This document shows, one piece after another, positions 51,819 to 61,583 of a DNA stretch of 64,000 bases. The stretch is from CBDDFN01 sp965227065 (GTDB lineage: Bacteria > Pseudomonadota > Alphaproteobacteria > SPJN01): the NCBI GenBank assembly GCA_965227065.1, contig CBDDFN010000012.1:124001-188000 (forward strand), written 5' to 3'. The notes under the pieces are model-generated. The model was not told the origin of the DNA and did not search any database. It worked only from the letters and a program-made list of their open reading frames with translations. Position 1 is the stretch's first letter, and every line of letters starts with the position of its first letter. A program made the translations under genes and the position numbers.

Positions 51819-54800
51819 ATGGTCAATTATGTGGGAACGGGGTCTGCCAACATCTTTGTCGGATCGCCGGATGCTGATTTCATTGAAGGCTTTGGCGGCG
51901 ACGACACGCTGTCGGGCGAAGGCGGCAATGATGAAATTTATGGCGGCGCGGATAATGACGAGTTGTTCGGCGGCGATGATGACGATCTGCTTTATGGCGG
52001 TACCGGCGATGACACGCTCTTTGGCGGCGGTGGCTTCAATTTGCTGTTTGGAGGTGATGGCTTTGACACGCTGCAGGGCGGCACGGCCGGCGATGGCCTC
52101 TATGGCGGGCTGGGCGGCGACATCATCCGGGCCGGTCAGATCTCGGACGGCAATGGCGGCTTCCGCCCTGATCTGGGCTTTGACGAAGTCGTCGGCACGC
52201 TCGCGGAACTTGACGGCGACTTGATCGAGCAGTTTGCAGGCTCGCGCAGCTTTGCCACGCTCGCAGGACCGCGCGACCGGCTGATCATCAATGAGCTTGT
52301 CGACCCCGAGGATATCGGCGGCATCTTTGACCTGACCGCCATGACGCTGAGCCTTGATATTGATGCCGATGATGATGGCGTGCGCGATGCCTTCTTCACC
52401 TTCACCGGCTTTGCCAGCTCCGGCATGATCATTGAGCAAACCGCCACCGACACCCGCATCATCTTTGGCGGCACCAATTCCAGTAATACGATTTACGGCA
52501 TTCAGGGCGATGACCGCATCTTCGGGCTTGACGGTGATGACACGATCATTGCGCAAGACGGCGATGACGTCGTGTTTGGCGGCAATGATGAGGATGAAAT
52601 TTTCGGCGGCGACGGCGCTGATCAGCTGTTTGGCGATGATGGTGCCGATATCATTCGCGGCGGCGCTGGTGGCGACCGGCAATATGGCGGTGGCCGCTTC
52701 GGTGTTGACGGAGATGAAGACCGGTTCATCACCGGCATTTCAGATCTCGACGGCGATACCTTTGTGTTTATGGACACAGGTGAGACCAAGGATGTGATCG
52801 AGGTCAGCGGTATCACCGGCCCTCTCAGCGTGACGGGATCTTTCAATCCCGGCTTCCCGGCCACCGGCATCCCCAAAAGCTATGCGATCACTCTGATCGA
52901 CAATGGCACGGTCGTCGGCACGTTCCGCGTGGAAGAGTTCGCCCGCAATGGCGCTTCAATCTCGGTCGACTCGACCACCGGCACTGCGAAGTTCAAGTTT
53001 GGCGGTTCGGCACAAAACGACACGCTTGTCGCTATCGAGGACGAGGTGATTGAGGGCCTGGACGGTGACGACAGTTTGCAAGCGGCCGTCGGGTTTAGTG
53101 GCACCCTGTTTGGTGGCGCCGGCAATGACGAGCTGAGAGGATTCAACGCTGACGATTTTCTGTCCGGTGACAGCGGCAATGACACTTTGTCGGGCCGTTC
53201 GGGACATGATGAGGTGCGCGGCGGCGACGGCAATGACACCGCCTATGGCGGCGATGATGAAGACTCCATCTTCGGCGGCAATGGCAATGACACGCTGCAT
53301 GGCGATGCGGGCGGCGATCTGATCTATGGCGGGCTTGATACCGACACGATCTATGGCGGCGAGGGTTTTGATTCCCTGTTTGGTGATGAAGGCCAGGACG
53401 AGATTTTCGGCGGCGATGATGCCGATGAAATCTATGGCGGTGACGGCACCGACTTCCTCTATGGCGATGACGGCGACGATTATCTTGAGGGCGGCGCATC
53501 TCAGGACTTTTTGTCGGGCGGCAGCGGCATGAATGAGCTGGTCGGCGGCGGCGACAGCGACTTCCTGTTTGCCGGAAGCGGTATCGACACCCTATATGGC
53601 GGCGACATCACCGGCGCGGGCGATGGCGTGACCGACTTTTTCCAGGGCACGGTCAAAGACTTTGACGGCGACACGCTGGCTGATTTTGAATCCGGCCAGC
53701 TTGATGCGCTGGACCTGTTCGGCACACGCCTTGATGTCAGCGACATTCGCGGCGGGTTTTCCGCAAACTACAGCAGCTACACACTCGAAATTGACAGCAA
53801 TAAAGACGGGCTGCCCGATGCCAGCCTCAGCCTCGATCTCAATCCCGGTGAAGGCGGCTTTTCGTTTACCCGCACCGGCTTTGACACGGTACGCCTGCGC
53901 TTTGGCGGCACGGGCGGCGATGATCTGCTTTATGCCGCAGGGACACGCGACACCATTGACGCGCTGGGCGGCAATGATGTGCTGTTTGGCCAGGCAGGCA
54001 TTGATCAGATGTTCGGCAATCTGGGCGATGACCAGCTGTTTGGCGCGGAAGGTGATGACCTGCTCTATGGCGGTGTCGGGGCTGATCTGATCGAAGGCGG
54101 CCAAGGCTCCGACCGTATTGATGTCGGCGCAGCCGACGGCTCGGTCGATATTGTGCGCGGCAATCCGCTGGACATGGATGACATGATTGAGGGTTTTGAG
54201 ACCGGCCCACTCACCCACCGCAAAGATATTCTGCGGGTTGAAGGCCATATCGGGCCGGATGATATTGCGGGCTTTTATGACGAGGTGCAGGAAAAATACG
54301 CAATGCAGTTCCTGCCCAACCGGTCGGTTATCCTGAACGTCTTTGTCCTCGACCAGGGGTTGAGCTTTGATTACTCCACTCCGGGCTATACCGACATCCG
54401 CTTTGGCGCCAATGTTGAGGGCCACACGCTTTATGGCATGGATGACGCCGATGACACCGCCCTTTCCGGCTCAACCGCTGATGACACCATCATGGGCCGG
54501 GGCGGTGAAGACCTGATTGATGGCGGCTCAGGCAATGATGCGCTTTATGGCGGCGATCAGGCCGACATTCTGATCGGCGGGGCCGGCACCGACGCCTTGT
54601 TCGGCGGCGCAGGCGACGACATTTTGCGCGACATAGATCTGGCAGGCACGACATTTGATGGCGGTGATGGTTCCGACGTGGCCGACTTCACCGCACGCGG
54701 CTTGGCGCTGACCGTCAATGCCGCATTGCAAGCCGGTTTCACATCTATTGAAGGCGTCATTGGCACCCGCTTTGACGACACGATTATTTCAGGCATGGGC

Positions 54801-55634
54801 GATGCCCGGCTTGAGGGCGGTGACGGTGATGACCGGCTTTATGCCCGCGACTTCAACGACACAATCTTTGGCGGTTCCGGCAACGACACGATCAAGGGCC
54901 GTGGTGGCGATGATATGATCTATGGCGGCGATGGCGATGACATTTTGATGCCCGGCGATGGTGCCAACACGGTTGATGGCGGCGCAGGGATTGACCGGAT
55001 TGACCTGATGGACATGACCGAAGGGGCTAATCTCGATCTTTTGACCGGGGTCATCACCGGCCTTACCAGCGGGAATGGCGGCTCCGTCTTTAATGTCGAG
55101 GACGCAGCGGGATCAAATTTCGACGACATATTGCGCGGCAATTTCGGTGCCAATGATCTGCACGGCCGGGGCGGCAATGACCAGATCGGCGGCTTTGACG
55201 GTGATGACTACCTGACCGGCGGTGCGGGTGATGATGAGCTGTTCGGCGGGCTGGGCAATGACTTGATCCGAGGTGACAGCGGAGAAGACCGTATGGTGGG
55301 TGAGCGCGGCGATGATCAGCTGATCAGCGCACTGGATGGTGAAACCGACATTTTCGCCTTTGACTATGATACCTCAATCCAGGGCGGTGACGGGCTCGAC
55401 ATCATTACCGGGTTTGAACTGGGCATTGATCTGATCGAAATTGCCAATGTGACGTTTGCCGATCTCGAAATCCGCGATGTCACCATCGGCGCCTATTCCG
55501 GCGTGGGCATCGAATATACCCAAAGCTCCACCATCGCCGAGACGCTTGCCATGACCAATGTCACCACCGGCGGCATTCTGATCGTCAACCAGAGTGCATC
55601 GGATTTTTCCGACGCCGACTTTATCTTTGTGTGA
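51819..55634 (+). CDS. Very large RTX protein with repeated non-RTX spacer modules
   Basis: The ATG at 51819 (AAGGG upstream) is preferred to the longer frame from 51675, because MVNYVGTGSANIFVGSPDADF directly begins the repeats; 1271 residues result. Blocks of GGxGxDxLxGG repeats alternate with four spacer modules of about 90 residues that look related: each begins with a DxDGDxxxxF-type acidic segment, has a DxLxxxxxxxxxDIxG-type centre and closes with RIIFGG, KFKFGG, RLRFGG or RFGA. The C-terminus leaves the repeats and ends ASDFSDADFIFV, a typical type I secretion signal. No enzyme domain is visible; calcium-dependent secretion and a surface or matrix role are inferred. Its last 14 bases overlap the convergent gene. 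Confidence 0.88.
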   Translation: MVNYVGTGSANIFVGSPDADFIEGFGGDDTLSGEGGNDEIYGGADNDELFGGDDDDLLYGGTGDDTLFGGGGFNLLFGGDGFDTLQGGTAGDGLYGGLGGDIIRAGQISDGNGGFRPDLGFDEVVGTLAELDGDLIEQFAGSRSFATLAGPRDRLIINELVDPEDIGGIFDLTAMTLSLDIDADDDGVRDAFFTFTGFASSGMIIEQTATDTRIIFGGTNSSNTIYGIQGDDRIFGLDGDDTIIAQDGDDVVFGGNDEDEIFGGDGADQLFGDDGADIIRGGAGGDRQYGGGRFGVDGDEDRFITGISDLDGDTFVFMDTGETKDVIEVSGITGPLSVTGSFNPGFPATGIPKSYAITLIDNGTVVGTFRVEEFARNGASISVDSTTGTAKFKFGGSAQNDTLVAIEDEVIEGLDGDDSLQAAVGFSGTLFGGAGNDELRGFNADDFLSGDSGNDTLSGRSGHDEVRGGDGNDTAYGGDDEDSIFGGNGNDTLHGDAGGDLIYGGLDTDTIYGGEGFDSLFGDEGQDEIFGGDDADEIYGGDGTDFLYGDDGDDYLEGGASQDFLSGGSGMNELVGGGDSDFLFAGSGIDTLYGGDITGAGDGVTDFFQGTVKDFDGDTLADFESGQLDALDLFGTRLDVSDIRGGFSANYSSYTLEIDSNKDGLPDASLSLDLNPGEGGFSFTRTGFDTVRLRFGGTGGDDLLYAAGTRDTIDALGGNDVLFGQAGIDQMFGNLGDDQLFGAEGDDLLYGGVGADLIEGGQGSDRIDVGAADGSVDIVRGNPLDMDDMIEGFETGPLTHRKDILRVEGHIGPDDIAGFYDEVQEKYAMQFLPNRSVILNVFVLDQGLSFDYSTPGYTDIRFGANVEGHTLYGMDDADDTALSGSTADDTIMGRGGEDLIDGGSGNDALYGGDQADILIGGAGTDALFGGAGDDILRDIDLAGTTFDGGDGSDVADFTARGLALTVNAALQAGFTSIEGVIGTRFDDTIISGMGDARLEGGDGDDRLYARDFNDTIFGGSGNDTIKGRGGDDMIYGGDGDDILMPGDGANTVDGGAGIDRIDLMDMTEGANLDLLTGVITGLTSGNGGSVFNVEDAAGSNFDDILRGNFGANDLHGRGGNDQIGGFDGDDYLTGGAGDDELFGGLGNDLIRGDSGEDRMVGERGDDQLISALDGETDIFAFDYDTSIQGGDGLDIITGFELGIDLIEIANVTFADLEIRDVTIGAYSGVGIEYTQSSTIAETLAMTNVTTGGILIVNQSASDFSDADFIFV

Positions 55635-57276
55635 TCAGCAGATCAGCGAGTTGATCGGGCGCAGCCATGAAACTCAGATGGCCCGCCTGATCGATGAGCT
55701 GTAATGGCCAGCCCATGGCTTGCGTATAACTCAGAACAAGATCAAGCGGCACGGTCTGATCGTGGCGGCCATGCAAAATATCAACCGGGCAACCGGGCTT
55801 GGCCGACAAGCTCCAGCCGCCATTGGCGAGCATCGTGTCCTGCACAAAAGCCTCAACCTGGCTTGAAGAATGAAACAGATAGGCCCGCCACAAAGCGTGC
55901 AGAATTTGCGGGTCTTCAAGGGCTGCAAGATCAGCGGGGGCATCTTTAAAAAAGATGCGGCCCATACCTTCGGGCCCTGCCTTGGACACGCGCTGCATCC
56001 CCATCTTGACCAAAAGCCGGATCAGCCGTGGCGAGACATGGGCGGCCAGCGCAATGGCACGTTGGCCCACCGGCATATGCTCACCCTTGCGGGCATCAAA
56101 ATCCGGCACGGCGGGACTGAGCAGAACCAGCCGGTCAACCCGGCCGGCATGGGCGGCGGCAAACTCGGTCGCCATCATAGCCCCGACCGAATAACCCAGC
56201 ACCGTGGCTTTGGAAATGCCCAGATGATCAAGCAGCGCACGGCAATCGCGCAGCGTATCGCCCATATGCCCCGCCGGGTCGACAGACTGGGTGGTGCCTC
56301 CATAGCCGGGCCTTGCAGGCGCGATAAAGCGCACGCCATCGCTCACAAAACGCTGATGCAATGAGCTGACCGGTTCGCGCCCGCCGATCGAACCATGCAG
56401 AAACAGGACAGGCCGTCCCCCGGGGTCACCATATTCCAAATAGTCAATGACACGCCCGCTGTCTCCGGCCACAATTTCGCCGGTTGCCGGCCGGGCCTGC
56501 ACAAAGCTGAGCAGATCAGACACACGTTTGATGCCCGACAAGAGCCGCAGCAATTCAGCTTGCGTCCCGGTTTCTGTCTTGCCGGTCAAAGCCTTGATTT
56601 GTGCGCGCACGGTTTCAACCGACCGGCCGCGATAGGCGGCAATCTCGGCAGGGCTTAACCCCCGGGCAAGGCCGCGGGCAACATCGACTTCACTGTCGCT
56701 CAGCGCAAAAATCGACTTGATGCGCGCGGCAAGCGCATCACTCCACCCCTCATTGATCGACACCACAAACAAGGAGGAGCGCTTTTCATCATTGTAGCGC
56801 AACGCGATATAGCTTGATTGCTCGCCCCCCTGCCCGCGCAAATCCGTGGCGCGCAGGACTGTCCAGTCCTCGCTTTGCACCTGCAACAGCTTTTTCAGAC
56901 GCCGGTGGGAATCAGGCGTGAAGCCAAGCGTATCGGCAAACTGGCCGGCATGAGCGCCCAGCCGGTCGGCCGCTTGCGCATTGGCCGCCAGCACCTTGCC
57001 GGAACCCGCCACGATCAATACTGCGGCTTCATCCTGGGCTTTGGGGTCAACTGCTGCCGTCCACAGCTGATCGGCCAGGGCCTCAACGGAATCGGAAATC
57101 TGGTCAAAAACATCCCGCGCCCGTGCAGGATTACGCCGGGCCAGCGCGATGACGGTTTCCGACATGGTGTCGAGCTGTTCAGGGTCCGCCAGAACATCAA
57201 GCGCTGCGCGGGTTAACGGCTCATCCGTTTCCCGCGCATCATTTTTGTCAGTCCCGTCAAACTCTTGCCCTACCAT
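55621..57276 (-). CDS. Fusion of LuxR-type DNA-binding domain and alpha/beta hydrolase
   Basis: The 551-residue product (ATG at 57276) has three parts. Residues about 70-170 look like a PAS-type sensor (VLIVAGSGKVLAANAQAADRLG). Residues about 190-250 are a LuxR/GerE helix-turn-helix: FALSDSEVDVARGLARGLSPAEIAAYRGRSVETVRAQIKAL. Residues about 275-551 are a complete alpha/beta hydrolase: HGSIGG oxyanion loop, nucleophile elbow GYSVGA, acid HGRHDQTVP and His in DQAGHLSF. A transcription factor carrying a full hydrolase triad could bind or degrade its own signal. Neighbours are a large RTX gene and a TonB receptor. The function is not known. Confidence 0.87.
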   Translation of the reverse strand: MVGQEFDGTDKNDARETDEPLTRAALDVLADPEQLDTMSETVIALARRNPARARDVFDQISDSVEALADQLWTAAVDPKAQDEAAVLIVAGSGKVLAANAQAADRLGAHAGQFADTLGFTPDSHRRLKKLLQVQSEDWTVLRATDLRGQGGEQSSYIALRYNDEKRSSLFVVSINEGWSDALAARIKSIFALSDSEVDVARGLARGLSPAEIAAYRGRSVETVRAQIKALTGKTETGTQAELLRLLSGIKRVSDLLSFVQARPATGEIVAGDSGRVIDYLEYGDPGGRPVLFLHGSIGGREPVSSLHQRFVSDGVRFIAPARPGYGGTTQSVDPAGHMGDTLRDCRALLDHLGISKATVLGYSVGAMMATEFAAAHAGRVDRLVLLSPAVPDFDARKGEHMPVGQRAIALAAHVSPRLIRLLVKMGMQRVSKAGPEGMGRIFFKDAPADLAALEDPQILHALWRAYLFHSSSQVEAFVQDTMLANGGWSLSAKPGCPVDILHGRHDQTVPLDLVLSYTQAMGWPLQLIDQAGHLSFMAAPDQLADLLITQR

Positions 57277-57312
57277 GGCATCCTTGTGCCAAAAGGATGC
57301 GGTGGGGTGCAA

Positions 57313-59793
57313 CTAGATTTCGACCCGAAGCCGGACCAAAACCGTCCGCGGCGGGTTCGACTGGGCAATATGGGCGCCCAGCGCAATCGGCGCGTCAAAC
57401 GAGGTGAGCTTGTAAATCTCGTCGGTGATGTTTTTCACCTGGACCTCAAGGCTCCACAAATTGTCGATATGGCGCAGACCGGCACGGGCCCCGAACAGCC
57501 AATAGGCTTCCTGGCTGTCGCGCGGATCAAGGTCGGGGTCGATAAATTCAAAGCCTCGATAAGAGGCCGAACCCGCCATCAGGCCCAGAATATTATCAAG
57601 CCCGATCCAGCTGAGCGGGAAGGCCCAGATGGCGTTGATTGACCCCGTCCATTTGGGTGCGCGGAACAGCTGCTCGCCCGACAGATCGGTCGAGGTTTGC
57701 GGCGGCACATTCACCGGACCTTGCAGCGGGAAACAGTCAGGATTGGTGTGCACCTGGGTGGGTGCCAGCGTATGACAGCTTGCGCCCGTGAACTTGACAT
57801 ATTCACCATCAAGATAGCCCATCGAACCAACCAGCACGAGCCCTTCAAAGGGCGAGACGGTGACATCCATTTCAACACCGCGCACTCGCACCTCTTCGGC
57901 GTTGGACGATTCAAAGGTGATCGTCTCAAAGGTCGTGACCTGATAGTCCTCATAGTCGGTCCAGAAGAAGCTCAGATTAATGCGCGCCAGACCATCAAGA
58001 AGGGTCGATTTGAAACCAAACTCATAGTTGGTGGAGCTTTCAGGCGCGAACTCGACATCTTCAATCTTGAAGCTCGCCACGTTGAACGAGCCTGAGCGGA
58101 AACCCTGCGCATAGGTGGCATAGACGGTCAGTTCTTCAAATGCCTCATAGGTCACCGAAACTTGCGGCGAGAAATCGGTATAGGTTGATTTGAAGACCTG
58201 CTGATAGCCATTCTCGGCCTGGAACAGCAGGGTGCGCCAGATGATCGAATCATCAGCCGCACTCAAATCGGCATCAAATTCCTTATGCTCCCAGGTGTAG
58301 CGGCCGCCAACCTTGATCGACAGATCCTCAGTGACATGCCAGGTGGCCTGACCAAACCCGGCAAGTGACAGTGTATCGAGAATACAGTCACAGGTGATCA
58401 GATCACCTTCAAACAGGTTGAGCCCGCCGCCGGTCAGCCCGTTGATCAGGCCGGTAATGTCATTGAGCAGCCCGCCAAGCAGACCGCCAACACCTGGTGC
58501 GTTGGTGGGCAGAAGCGTTCCCAGAACATCCAGCACCAGCGTCGTGTTGAGGTCGCGGAACAACAGCCCCTCGCCCAGCGCATCGGAATTACTGCGGAAG
58601 GCGAACACACCGGCAATATATTCAAAATCGCCCGGCGGTGAGGTGACTTTCAGCTCTTCAGAGATTTGCCAATATTTGTTTTCAAAGGCGAACTCGATCA
58701 GCGGGAAAGCGGTCATTTCCAGATCGCCACCCGAATCATCGCCATAAGAGCCATAAGACGTCACCGACGAGATATTGTGCTCGCCCCAGTCATAGCTGAC
58801 ATTCAGCGAAAGCAGATAGCCATCCCCGATGGCGGTTGCACCATCGCGGCTTGATCCGCGGCGGTCAAAATCATCTTCGAAATTTGGGTCTTGCAGGCGG
58901 AACAGCGTCTTCCAGAATTCCGGCGTGTACGTCTGTTCGGTCGCGCCCCACTGGCCGAAATCATAATCGAAATAGGTGCCTGCCAGCGTCACCGACAAAT
59001 CTTCGGTGATGTCGAACAAAAGCTTGGCGCGCATATGCAGCGTTTGCTTGCCGCCAATCGGCACGTCGGGGTCAAAGACGTTTTCGGTGTGCGGCTCGTT
59101 CTCGCCATAAGACACGGCCAGACGGAAGGCGACCTTGTCCTCAATGATGGGACCCGACACCATGCCGCGCAGCTCACGCGTTTCAAGCTGGCCAATTGTG
59201 CCTTCAAAGCGGCTTTCCCATTCGTAAGTCGGCGAGCCTTGCGTGACATTGATCACACCGGCGGGCGAGTTCCGGCCAAACAGCGTACCGTTGGGACCTT
59301 TCAGAACTTCCAGCCGTTCAACGTCGAGGAAGCCGGCGCGCAGAAATTCCACACGGGCGACATAGACGTCATCAAACATATAGGCGACAGCCTGTTCGGC
59401 CATCACATTGACTTCCGAGGTCCCCACCCCGCGCATATAGACGGTGAACCAGTCAGTGTTGATCGAGATATTGGGGACAAGCTGGGCGATATCGTTGAAC
59501 TGTGTGACACCGGCATCACGCATATCATCGCCCGACAGAACCGAAACCGACATCGGGACATCGCGCACATCTTCTTCGCGGCGCTGGGCGGTCACCTTGA
59601 TTTCGTCGAGCATCATGCGGCGGCGGCGCTTGGGTTCTTCGGTTGCGGCACCGGCAGCCTCTTCAGCGCTGCCTTCCAGTTCAACCTGCGCTTCGGCTTC
59701 GATCGCCGCCTCGCCGTCCTGCGCCCAAGCGGTAATGTGGAACAAGCCCGTCAGCCCGAGCGCAACCGCGCCCGTCACCCAAAACTTTTTCAT
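57313..59793 (-). CDS. TonB-dependent receptor beside an SDR dehydrogenase
   Basis: The ATG at 59793 opens a signal peptide (MKKFWVTGAVALGLTGLFHITAWAQ), then an acidic Glu/Ala linker, the plug signature LDEIKVTAQRREEDVRDVPMS, LERLEVLKGPNGTLFGRNSPAGVINV and a barrel ending in RTVLVRLRVEI; 826 residues. The receptor promoter faces a divergent SDR gene, and a perfect palindrome TAGACACTGTGTCTA lies 72 bp upstream of this start. The hydrolase fusion gene follows 36 bp downstream on the same strand, so they may be co-transcribed. Substrate not readable. Confidence 0.9.
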   Translation of the reverse strand: MKKFWVTGAVALGLTGLFHITAWAQDGEAAIEAEAQVELEGSAEEAAGAATEEPKRRRRMMLDEIKVTAQRREEDVRDVPMSVSVLSGDDMRDAGVTQFNDIAQLVPNISINTDWFTVYMRGVGTSEVNVMAEQAVAYMFDDVYVARVEFLRAGFLDVERLEVLKGPNGTLFGRNSPAGVINVTQGSPTYEWESRFEGTIGQLETRELRGMVSGPIIEDKVAFRLAVSYGENEPHTENVFDPDVPIGGKQTLHMRAKLLFDITEDLSVTLAGTYFDYDFGQWGATEQTYTPEFWKTLFRLQDPNFEDDFDRRGSSRDGATAIGDGYLLSLNVSYDWGEHNISSVTSYGSYGDDSGGDLEMTAFPLIEFAFENKYWQISEELKVTSPPGDFEYIAGVFAFRSNSDALGEGLLFRDLNTTLVLDVLGTLLPTNAPGVGGLLGGLLNDITGLINGLTGGGLNLFEGDLITCDCILDTLSLAGFGQATWHVTEDLSIKVGGRYTWEHKEFDADLSAADDSIIWRTLLFQAENGYQQVFKSTYTDFSPQVSVTYEAFEELTVYATYAQGFRSGSFNVASFKIEDVEFAPESSTNYEFGFKSTLLDGLARINLSFFWTDYEDYQVTTFETITFESSNAEEVRVRGVEMDVTVSPFEGLVLVGSMGYLDGEYVKFTGASCHTLAPTQVHTNPDCFPLQGPVNVPPQTSTDLSGEQLFRAPKWTGSINAIWAFPLSWIGLDNILGLMAGSASYRGFEFIDPDLDPRDSQEAYWLFGARAGLRHIDNLWSLEVQVKNITDEIYKLTSFDAPIALGAHIAQSNPPRTVLVRLRVEI

Positions 59794-59864
59794 GGGAACC
59801 CCCCAAAAATGCATCCTCAGCCCTGCGGATCTCACGGGCGTGCCAACGCCCTACCCCTGTCCGC

Positions 59865-59879
59865 TAGACACTGTGTCTA
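59865..59879. promoter_or_regulatory. Perfect 15-bp palindrome, candidate operator
   Basis: TAGACACTGTGTCTA reads the same on both strands apart from the central base. It lies between the divergent receptor (start 59793) and SDR (start 60017) genes. Such dyads are typical of TetR or GntR sites; the cognate regulator is not in the immediate area, unless the LuxR-hydrolase fusion at 55.6 kb serves. Confidence 0.65.
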
Positions 59880-60016
59880 ACGACGATAACCCAGGAGATC
59901 AAGCATTACAACTAGGGCGGGTTTCACATTTTAAGTTTGTGCAAGAGCTTGCGGTGGCCGGAATGAAAAAACCCGCCTAAGATCGCGTCATTATTGATAT
60001 TTTGGGGGACATTCTC

Positions 60017-60802
60017 ATGCAACCTTATCAACCTTTGTCGCGCTCCATCGCGGGGCTGACCGCCCTTGTCACCGGGGCGGCATCGGGCATGGGGCGGGCC
60101 ACCGCCCACCTGTTCGCTGCCGAGGGCGCCAATGTCGCCGTCACCGATCTTGATCAGGCCGCTTGCGATTCGGTCGCCGCCGAGATTGCCGCCGCCGGCG
60201 TGCCGGGCAAGGCCCTGCCGCTGGCCCTGGATGTGTCCGACACGGCGGCCATCGGGTCGGTGGTCAGCGCTATCGTAGACGAATTTGGCGGGCTCGACAT
60301 TGTGGTCAACAATGCCGGTTTCTCCAAACTCGCCATGATCGGCGATGAGGCCTATGACGATGTCTGGGACCCAACCATTGCGGTGATGCTGTCGGCCCAT
60401 CAACAGGTGGTGCGCGCCGCCCTGCCCCATTTGCGCAAGTCGCAAAATCCGCGCGTGGTCAATATCGCCTCCACCGAAGGGCTTGGTGCGACCACCGCCA
60501 ACAGCCCGTATGTGGCCGCCAAACATGGGGTGATCGGCCTGACGCGCGGCATGGCGGTGGATCTGGGGCGCGAAGGCATCACCGTGAACGCCATTTGCCC
60601 CGGCCCCATCCGTACCGGCATCACCGACGCCATCCCCGAAGAGCACAAGGAAATCTACGCCAAGCGCCGGGTTCCCCTGCGCCGCTACGGCATCCCCGAA
60701 GAGGTCGCGCATATGACCTTGTCGCTGTGTCTGCCCGCCGCCAGCTTTGTCACCGGCGCCCACCTGCCGGTAGATGGCGGGCTGACCATCAAGAATGCAT
60801 AA
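60017..60802 (+). CDS. Short-chain dehydrogenase/reductase (SDR)
   Basis: The ATG at 60017 follows GGGGGA with seven bases spacing. The 261-residue product has the cofactor motif TGAASGMG, the NAD-preferring acidic residue in VAVTDLD, NNAG, the catalytic Ser in NIASTEG and YVAAK with Tyr and Lys, and the ICPGPIRT motif. It is a classical SDR oxidising or reducing an alcohol/ketone with NAD(P). Divergence from the TonB receptor with a shared palindrome suggests action on the imported compound. Confidence 0.9.
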   Translation: MQPYQPLSRSIAGLTALVTGAASGMGRATAHLFAAEGANVAVTDLDQAACDSVAAEIAAAGVPGKALPLALDVSDTAAIGSVVSAIVDEFGGLDIVVNNAGFSKLAMIGDEAYDDVWDPTIAVMLSAHQQVVRAALPHLRKSQNPRVVNIASTEGLGATTANSPYVAAKHGVIGLTRGMAVDLGREGITVNAICPGPIRTGITDAIPEEHKEIYAKRRVPLRRYGIPEEVAHMTLSLCLPAASFVTGAHLPVDGGLTIKNA

Positions 60803-60866
60803 TCGCCGCCCCACCAGCGTCATGATTGGCTGTTAGGGATCGCACAACACATAAGGGGGATGCGAT

Positions 60867-61571
60867 ATGAAAGTGATGATGGCCGCTTTTCTGGCAGTGC
60901 TTGTTGCGACGCCTTTACTGGCCGAAGACACCTGGCAGCCCGCCCATGGCGAGACGCTGTATTGGCAAATCGCCGATCACAAGGACCGGGTGATCGGCCA
61001 CACGATCCAGCGCTTTTCCCGCGCCGACGGTGCGCTCACCATGACGCGCAGCCAACGCATCCGCATGCGCAAATTCATGATGAATATCAAGCTTGATCAG
61101 GACGTGACGTCGGTATGGGACAAGGAGGGTCTGCGCTCGCTGCAATCAAGCACCATCGCCGATGCTCCAGTCATGTCGCGGGATTTATCCCTCACCGTTA
61201 CCCGGCTTGACGATGGCAAGCTCAAAATCGTGTCATCCGAGGTGGGCGAAAAAATTGTCGATCAGCCCGCCTGGCCGATGACGTTCTGGCATGGCTCTTT
61301 TCTGCGGCGCGAGCAATTCTTTGATGCCGGGCTGGGCCTGATCAAGCCGGTCACCAAAACCGGTCTGGGCGCGAAGGAGCTGGACGTTGCAGGCCAGACC
61401 CTGTCGTGTGAGGGCATGCGGGTTGAAACCAGCAATCATGAAGACAAGCCGGTCACGATAGAGCTTTGGTTCACCCAAGGGGGCGAGCCCTGCCAGATGG
61501 ATTTTGAAGGCCCGATGGGCGCCTCAAGCGCACGCCGGGTGACACAAGCAGCCCTTGTAACAGACCATTAA
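60867..61571 (+). CDS. Secreted hypothetical protein (DUF6134-like)
   Basis: The ATG at 60867 follows AAGGGGGA. The 234-residue product has a signal peptide (MKVMMAAFLAVLVATPLLA) and a beta-rich mature part: GETLYWQIADHKDRVIGHTIQRF, SLTVTRLDDGKLKIVS, FWHGSFLRREQFFD and ELWFTQGGEPCQMDFEG. The order (an early 'f.i...gr.iG.h...f' segment, 'P.tyWh.s.l....ffd', and 'lWfd..g...r..f.' at the end) resembles DUF6134 proteins, periplasmic proteins of unknown function. Independent transcription is likely. Confidence 0.7.
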   Translation: MKVMMAAFLAVLVATPLLAEDTWQPAHGETLYWQIADHKDRVIGHTIQRFSRADGALTMTRSQRIRMRKFMMNIKLDQDVTSVWDKEGLRSLQSSTIADAPVMSRDLSLTVTRLDDGKLKIVSSEVGEKIVDQPAWPMTFWHGSFLRREQFFDAGLGLIKPVTKTGLGAKELDVAGQTLSCEGMRVETSNHEDKPVTIELWFTQGGEPCQMDFEGPMGASSARRVTQAALVTDH

Positions 61572-61583
61572 CGTGACCGAGCA

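Noticed and set aside
52136..54425. Minus-strand frames (113-277 residues) opposite the large RTX gene
   Set aside because: Shadow frames of calcium repeats, as in the first RTX gene.
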